From Oscillospiraceae bacterium (lineage in GTDB: Bacteria; Bacillota; Clostridia; Oscillospirales; Ruminococcaceae), in contig JAGPHI010000066.1 in assembly GCA_018055565.1 (NCBI GenBank), forward strand, positions 1 to 6,099: a stretch of 6,099 bases of DNA, given 5' to 3'. Positions 5,246-6,099 of the stretch are shown here, in pieces (the stretch's first letter is position 1; every line of letters starts with the position of its first letter). Under the pieces are notes generated by a model. That model was not told the DNA's origin, ran no database searches, and was given only the letters and a program-made list of their open reading frames with translations. A program made the position numbers and the translations under genes.

Positions 5246-6099
5246 ATGAAAATGCCATTAAATTGGGCAAAAGACTTTGCCGATTTTTCGTGCACACCGC
5301 ACGAATATGCCGAGCGCATGACCATGAGCGGCAGTAAGGTAGAAGGCTTTGCATGCGAAGCCGATTCGATTAAAAATGTAGTGATAGGCAAAATCTTGTC
5401 TATCACCGCACACCCCGATTCCGACCATATGGTAATTTGTATGGTAGATGTGGGCGAGGCAGCACCCGTGCAAATTGTAACGGGCGCGGCCAATTTGCAA
5501 GTGGGCAACCTTGTGCCCGCGGCCTTGCATGTGGCAAAGCTGCCGGGCGGCGTAGAAATCCGCAAGGGCAAGCTGCGCGGCGTAGAAAGCTGCGGCATGC
5601 TGTGCAGCTTGTCGGAATTGCAGCTTACCACACACGATTTCCCAAATGCCATTGAAGATGGCATCTTGGTGCTGGACGAAGAATGGCCTGTTGGCACAAA
5701 CGCCGCCAAAGCGCTTGGGCTTGACGATGTGTCGGTAGAATTTGAAATCACGCCAAACCGCCCGGATTGCCTTTCGGTAAGGGGCCTTGCGCGCGAGAGC
5801 GCCGCCACCTTTGGCGTGCCGTTTCAAGACCATATCCCCACGGTACAAGAGGGCAAAGGCGATATCGGTGCGCTTTTGCGCGTAAAAGTGGAGGATGGCG
5901 TTTTATGCAGCCGCTATGCCGCCGCAATGGTAGAAAACGTGCGCATTAAGCCAAGCCCCCGCTGGCTGCGCGAGCGTTTACGCCTTTCGGGCGTGCGCCC
6001 CATCAACAATATTGTGGATATCACAAACTACGTCATGCTTGAATATGGGCATCCGATGCACGCGTTTGACTACGCCTATGTAAACGGCGGGGCCATCAC
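5246..6099 (+). CDS. pheT: Phenylalanine--tRNA ligase beta subunit, N-terminal part (cut by window edge)
   Basis: An open frame from the ATG at 5246 runs past the right edge, giving 284 complete codons of a protein normally near 800 aa. It is the tRNA-binding and editing subunit of the alpha2beta2 synthetase. The opening MKMPLNWAKDF is typical of PheT. Residues about 40-148 form the EMAP-II-like tRNA-binding domain, with GKILSITAHPDSD (48-60) and IVTGAANLQVG (77-87). FEITPNRPDCLSVRGLARE (166-184) follows. From about residue 208 the B3/B4 editing domain begins, with GVRPINNIVDITNYVMLE (249-266) and GHPMHAFD (268-275). The start is preceded by AGAAGGGA at a somewhat long spacing. The next ATG, two codons in, is further still from that site. 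The B5, catalytic-like and anticodon-binding domains lie beyond the window. Confidence 0.97.
   Translation, partial: MKMPLNWAKDFADFSCTPHEYAERMTMSGSKVEGFACEADSIKNVVIGKILSITAHPDSDHMVICMVDVGEAAPVQIVTGAANLQVGNLVPAALHVAKLPGGVEIRKGKLRGVESCGMLCSLSELQLTTHDFPNAIEDGILVLDEEWPVGTNAAKALGLDDVSVEFEITPNRPDCLSVRGLARESAATFGVPFQDHIPTVQEGKGDIGALLRVKVEDGVLCSRYAAAMVENVRIKPSPRWLRERLRLSGVRPINNIVDITNYVMLEYGHPMHAFDYAYVNGGAI

Noticed and set aside
5236..5337. A short open frame starting at the ATG at 5236, overlapping the pheT start in another frame
   Set aside because: The ATG practically touches the ribosome binding site AGAAGGGA, leaving too little spacing, and the predicted peptide of about 33 residues has no features. 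The pheT ATG at 5246 is the supported start.
3816..5352. GGCTTTGC recurring five times on the plus strand (3816, 3921, 5006, 5143, 5345)
   Set aside because: Two copies are Gly-Phe-Ala codons inside pheS and pheT, and the others fall within different hairpin arms of the T-box and the spacer. Flanking bases do not match, so this looks like composition and codon choice rather than a dispersed repeat.
5218..5848. Two minus-strand open frames of 196 codons each opposite pheT
   Set aside because: The plus strand encodes an unmistakable PheT that is open to the window edge. These opposite frames have no recognisable domains.

Overview
The window reads as a piece of a Firmicutes chromosome, most likely from an uncultured or little-studied Clostridia. 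The evidence is a T-box tRNA-sensing leader in front of pheST, an energy-coupling-factor (ECF) vitamin-type transporter, AGGAGG-like ribosome binding sites, consensus sigma-A-type promoters and a TTG start codon. Base composition is near-balanced, with many GCGC-rich codons. No finer taxonomic call can be made from the sequence alone.

Layout. Positions 61-3532 form a leftward (minus-strand) operon of three genes: a SAM hydrolase of the DUF62 / SAM hydroxide adenosyltransferase family (2678-3532), a double-ATPase ECF energizing subunit (891-2600, TTG start), and an EcfT transmembrane coupling subunit (61-894, overlapping the ATPase by ATGA). A consensus-like promoter (TTTACA-17-TATAAT) lies just upstream at 3582-3610. 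No S component (substrate-binding membrane protein) is visible. Positions 1-60 hold two small hairpins after the ecfT stop.

Positions 3533-4093 are non-coding and densely regulatory. They hold two divergent promoters whose -35 boxes are 47 bp apart, AT-rich inverted repeats between them, and a full T-box riboswitch reading rightward. The T-box has a UUC (Phe) specifier, a perfect 7-nt UGGUACC antiterminator bulge, and a 12-bp intrinsic terminator that shares nine bases with the antiterminator.

Positions 4094-6099 hold pheS (complete, 339 aa) and the first 284 codons of pheT, which runs off the right edge. An unusually long 132-bp spacer with several competing hairpins separates them. The T-box lets uncharged tRNA-Phe switch on phenylalanyl-tRNA synthetase (alpha2beta2).

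The least ordinary part is the coupling of a SAM hydrolase to an ECF A-A-T module with no S component in view. This points to a transporter whose substrate may be tied to SAM, methionine or adenosine. That is inference; the rest is well-understood housekeeping biology.
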